From Cercospora beticola (lineage: Eukaryota > Ascomycota > Dothideomycetes > Mycosphaerellales > Mycosphaerellaceae), in NCBI RefSeq assembly GCF_033473495.1, contig NC_088938.1:434001-498000 (forward strand): DNA of 64,000 bases. The letters are read 5' to 3'. Under the pieces are notes generated by a model, which was not told the origin of the DNA, searched no databases, and saw only the letters and a list, made by a program, of their open reading frames with translations. Positions within the stretch are counted from its first letter, which is position 1, and each line of letters begins with the position of its first letter. The translations under genes and the position numbers were made by a program. Positions 63,603-64,000 of this stretch are shown piece after piece.

Positions 63603-64000
63603 TCTGTTTATGTATTGTAGTTGTAAGATGCAAAGCCGGATGTTGTACCAAAGAAGTGGCAAGTCGGCTCATTGATGCAGGCACAAACGCCCAGGAATGA
63701 AAGATTGAATTTGCGCCAAGCTTCACGAGCCTTCCTGCTAAAATTCGTGGTATCCGCTCCGAATGGTTTCAGATCCCCTTGGAAGCACATGCGCCAGCAC
63801 CCACCAGAAAGCACGTCTTTCTCCGGAGGCATTGGACATTCTCTGCTCATCCGCTCGGCCATGGCCAGAAGTGCGCAGCAGAGATTTGTCTGAGACAAAA
63901 TGCCCTGGTCCATCGACTCGAAGCCCACTCGGGCTGAAAAGCATCATTTACAGAACTGGCTGTCCACATATATATCGTAGGGCTCATAACAAAATGCTGC
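63603..64000. other. Right edge, no gene seen
   Basis: The upstream region of the RRM gene. Open frames on both strands are short and featureless. A neighbouring gene may begin beyond the edge. Confidence 0.35.

Overview
The window is nuclear DNA of a filamentous ascomycete (Pezizomycotina). The genes carry short GT-AG introns, mostly 50-60 nt, with GTAAGT/GTACGT-type donors and CTAAC-like branch points. Coding sequence is moderately GC-rich, and the repertoire is typically fungal: a HOS3-type deacetylase, monopolin Csm1, a CFEM receptor, cutinase, GH71 and ATP19. The mix of cutinase, tyrosinase, CFEM receptor and a small Cys-rich secreted protein suggests a plant-associated Dothideomycete, possibly Mycosphaerellaceae. 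That placement is inference. About 30 protein genes and two intron-bearing tRNA genes could be modelled. Exon joins were worked out by hand from splice consensus and reading frame.

Layout. 0-6.3 kb: the start of a SAP30-like protein running off the left edge, a nitrilase whose secretion signal lies in a different frame from its body, a four-helix membrane protein, a mitochondrial MTP18-family protein and the tiny ATP synthase subunit k. 6.5-8.3 kb: two diverged copies of a tRNA-Gln(CTG)-like gene, then an unknown gene split by an apparent one-base frameshift. 9-13.6 kb: an unknown conserved membrane protein, and a divergent pair of nucleoporin SEH1 and dolichol-pathway ALG7. 14.5-25.7 kb: secreted alpha-1,3-glucanase (GH71) facing a fungal amidase, a class II aldolase/adducin protein, an unknown small protein, an R3H-associated-domain protein and a LaeA-like methyltransferase.

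25.7-29.7 kb is almost gene-free. It holds a diverged tandem duplication and one newly modelled gene, a four-exon Cys-rich protein with a signal peptide and its own TATA box. 29.7-43.4 kb returns to housekeeping genes: the large inner-ring nucleoporin Nup155/170, a YqeY/AIM41 mitochondrial protein, a short-chain dehydrogenase, HOS3-like deacetylase and Csm1/Pcs1. 44-51.8 kb is an outward-facing block, all on the plus strand: an NTF2-like protein, a CFEM-Pth11-type receptor, a six-exon cutinase and a secreted tyrosinase. 52.9-64 kb is housekeeping again: a DUF7587-like protein, an acidic protein with Cys pairs, RNA polymerase I/III subunit RPC40, complex I 49 kDa subunit, the ribosome-assembly GTPase NOG1, an EXPERA/TMEM97-type protein and a three-RRM RNA-binding protein.

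No transposon, CRISPR array or recognisable secondary-metabolite cluster was seen. Two genes (nitrilase and the 7.7-8.3 kb gene) each look one base short at an AAATT/AATTT tract. This is either real decay or a consensus error in the assembly.
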